Source: Collinsella aerofaciens
Lineage (GTDB): Bacteria; Actinomycetota; Coriobacteriia; Coriobacteriales; Coriobacteriaceae
NCBI RefSeq assembly: GCF_901212495.1
Contig: NZ_CAAKNY010000082.1
Coordinates: 63,252-69,609 of the forward strand
Direction: 5' to 3'
Length of the DNA: 6,358 nt
Position numbers and translations under genes: made by a program
Shown here: in pieces, positions 5,243 through 6,358 of the stretch
How positions within the stretch are numbered: the stretch's first letter is position 1
Layout of the letters: every line of letters starts with the position of its first letter
The notes under the pieces: model-generated
The model's input: only the letters and a program-made list of their open reading frames with translations
Database searches by the model: none
Told to the model about the DNA's origin: nothing

Positions 5243-6149
5243 TGCCGAACGCGTGACGTTTACCAAGAAAAAGAAAACGGTCGTCTGTCCGGAGCCGCTG
5301 GCGCCGCTTGCCGATACGCATGCGCATCTGCTCTCATTTTGGGGCAAGGAAGTGCCCGAGACGCTCGTGCGCGCTAAAGCCGCAGGCATCGATCTGTTGG
5401 TGACAGTCTTCGATCCCATTGCCGATAAACGAAGTGTGACGGACTATAGCGACTGGCTGACGCACGAGATTCTGCCGATGCAGGATATTCCACAGATCAA
5501 GTATCTCGCTGGCGTTCACCCCTATGGCGCGCCGGACTATACCGACGACGTCCACGCACAGGTCGTTGCCGCACTCGATGACCCCTTATGCGCCGGTATT
5601 GGCGAGATCGGTTTGGACTACCACATGGATTACGACGACGATATTGCGCCGGCGCCCCACGACGTGCAGATCGACTGTATGGCGCGCCAACTCGAGGTTG
5701 CCGTACGCCGCAACGTGCCGGTGGAGCTACATCTGCGTCACGAGGACACGGACCAGGAGCGCACCTCGCACGTTGATGCGTACAACGTGCTGCGCGAGAT
5801 CGGCGTGCCCCAGGCCGGTTGCGTACTGCACTGCTTTGGCGAGGACCGCGCCACGATGGAGCGCTTTGTGGATTTGGGTTGTTATATCGCCTATGGCGGC
5901 GCGGCTACCTTTAAGCGCAACGATGACGTGCGCGAGGCATTCGCGGCAACCCCGCTCGACCGTATTTTGTTCGAGACGGATTGTCCCTATATGGCGCCGG
6001 AGCCCATTCGCGGTCTTGAATGCGAGCCCGCAATGATCTCCATTACGGCAAACGCGCTGGTTAACGACCGTGTCGATCGCACTGGTGAGGACGCCGAAGC
6101 AATCGCTCGAGCCACCTGGGGAAATGCCTGCAAACTTTTTCAAAAATAG
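5232..6149 (+). CDS. TatD-family metal-dependent hydrolase (putative DNase)
   Basis: TatD-type proteins are TIM-barrel metallohydrolases with DNase, often 3'-5' exonuclease, activity in the cytoplasm. The 305-residue protein shows the expected metal-ligand and active-site motifs: DTHAHL with His30 and His32, GEIGLDYH with Glu125, ELHLRHED with His167, VLHCFGE with His200, and the closing LFETDCPYMAPEP with Asp250. Before the HxH motif is a lysine-rich extension of about 27 residues (TKKKKTVV), where many relatives start within about 10 residues. ATG 5232 is supported by AGGAG (5220-5224), 7 bases upstream, and by the overlap with rsmA; ATG 5235 is a second in-frame option. Relatives are often called TatD or YcfH/YabD-like. 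I assign the family with confidence, but not the exact ortholog or substrate. The adjacency to rsmA and metG matches the cluster known from Gram-positive bacteria. Confidence 0.92.
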   Translation: MMPSAERVTFTKKKKTVVCPEPLAPLADTHAHLLSFWGKEVPETLVRAKAAGIDLLVTVFDPIADKRSVTDYSDWLTHEILPMQDIPQIKYLAGVHPYGAPDYTDDVHAQVVAALDDPLCAGIGEIGLDYHMDYDDDIAPAPHDVQIDCMARQLEVAVRRNVPVELHLRHEDTDQERTSHVDAYNVLREIGVPQAGCVLHCFGEDRATMERFVDLGCYIAYGGAATFKRNDDVREAFAATPLDRILFETDCPYMAPEPIRGLECEPAMISITANALVNDRVDRTGEDAEAIARATWGNACKLFQK

Positions 6150-6152
6150 TTC

Positions 6153-6181
6153 TTGCGTTCGCGGTGGCGCTCCGTTATTCT
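6153..6181 (+). promoter_or_regulatory. Promoter of tRNA-Leu
   Basis: TTGCGT (6153-6158) and TATTCT (6176-6181) are separated by 17 bp. A start site about 7 bases downstream would fall near 6188, giving a very short leader before the tRNA at 6193. Placement right after the tatD stop, with no other gene between, fits a dedicated tRNA promoter. Confidence 0.65.
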
Positions 6182-6192
6182 AATTCCTGCAC

Positions 6193-6279
6193 GCGGGCGT
6201 GGCGGAATTGGCAGACGCGTACGGTTCAGGTCCGTATGGGGGCAACCCCATGAAGGTTCAAGTCCTTTCGCCCGCACCA
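6193..6279 (+). tRNA. tRNA-Leu, anticodon CAG
   Basis: This is a complete 87-base type II tRNA with encoded CCA. The acceptor arm is GCGGGCG (6193-6199) with CGCCCGC (6269-6275), followed by discriminator A and CCA (6277-6279). The anticodon stem TACGG/CCGTA (6220-6224 and 6232-6236) encloses loop TTCAGGT, giving anticodon CAG at 6227-6229, which reads CUG. The long variable arm TGGGG/CCCCA with a GCAA loop (6237-6250) and the discriminator A are leucine features. The T-loop TTCAAGT is standard. No intron is present. Confidence 0.97.
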
Positions 6280-6290
6280 TTAAATGAAAG

Positions 6291-6316
6291 AGCTCCCAGC
6301 AATGGGGGCTTTTTTT
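6291..6316 (+). terminator. Intrinsic terminator after tRNA-Leu
   Basis: AGCTCCCA (6291-6298) pairs with TGGGGGCT (6303-6310) through one T-G wobble around a GCAA tetraloop. A run of seven T at 6310-6316 follows. It lies 11 bases after the tRNA 3' end. The A-rich stretch before the stem (AAATGAAAG) may give weak activity on the opposite strand too. Confidence 0.85.
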
Positions 6317-6318
6317 GT

Positions 6319-6358
6319 TATGGGCCCTTCGCAGGGACTTGAACCTGCGAAGGAGCGA
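6319..6358. other. Start of a second structured element E2, cut by window edge
   Basis: CCTTCGCAGG (6326-6335) and CCTGCGAAGG (6344-6353) form a perfect 10-bp stem with an 8-base loop, GACTTGAA. The segment starts TATGG directly after a terminator T-tract, as the element at 29-172 does. It shares the order C-rich arm, loop with GAACC, G-rich arm, GAGC. Stem bases differ between the two copies while pairing is mostly kept, which suggests a conserved fold. The - strand resembles a tRNA 3' end (GGTTCAAGTCC, with CCA at the edge), but T-stem pairing fails in canonical register. The remainder lies outside the window. Confidence 0.45.

Noticed and set aside
6319..6358. 3' end of a - strand tRNA
   Set aside because: Distance to CCA fits, but with a 7-base T-loop only two of five T-stem pairs form. 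A perfect 10-bp stem with an 8-base loop explains the bases better. The rest is outside the window, so this remains open.

Overview
The window reads as a stretch of a GC-rich bacterial chromosome with housekeeping genes, all on the + strand. Strong G/C preference at third codon positions, the mix of genes and the style of the proteins suggest an actinobacterial gut lineage such as Coriobacteriia (Collinsella-like). That placement is an inference from general familiarity and was not tested by comparison.

Layout. Positions 1-653 hold no credible gene but are densely structured. They contain two near-identical intrinsic terminators 186 bp apart, with a compact multi-hairpin element (about 29-172) between them. 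An array at 229-460 follows, made of eight 15-bp units in strictly alternating orientation at an exact 31-bp step. After it comes a leader with a possible -10 box and a small hairpin. The genes then follow: a GH5-type glycoside hydrolase-like protein (654-1715), rsmI (1722-2600), metG (2670-4271), an intrinsic terminator (4314-4350), rsmA/ksgA (4382-5242), a tatD-family metal-dependent hydrolase (5232-6149), a promoter, tRNA-Leu(CAG) (6193-6279) and its terminator. The last 40 bases begin what looks like a second copy of the element seen at 29-172.

How the genes fit together. RsmI and RsmA both modify 16S rRNA, MetG charges initiator and elongator tRNA-Met, and tRNA-Leu(CAG) reads CUG codons, so the core is a translation cluster. 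TatD-type nucleases often sit beside metG and rsmA in Gram-positive bacteria. The GH5-like gene is the odd member: it lies 6 bases upstream of rsmI and is probably co-transcribed with it. Likely transcription units are GH5-rsmI (possibly reading on into metG, which also seems to have its own promoter), then rsmA-tatD with overlapping ends, then tRNA-Leu alone.

The points most worth a second look are the 31-bp alternating array at 229-460, the structured element next to terminators at both ends of the window, and the GH5-like protein, which keeps the nucleophile motif GEWS but has Asp-Thr-Pro where the family normally has the acid/base motif Asn-Glu-Pro.
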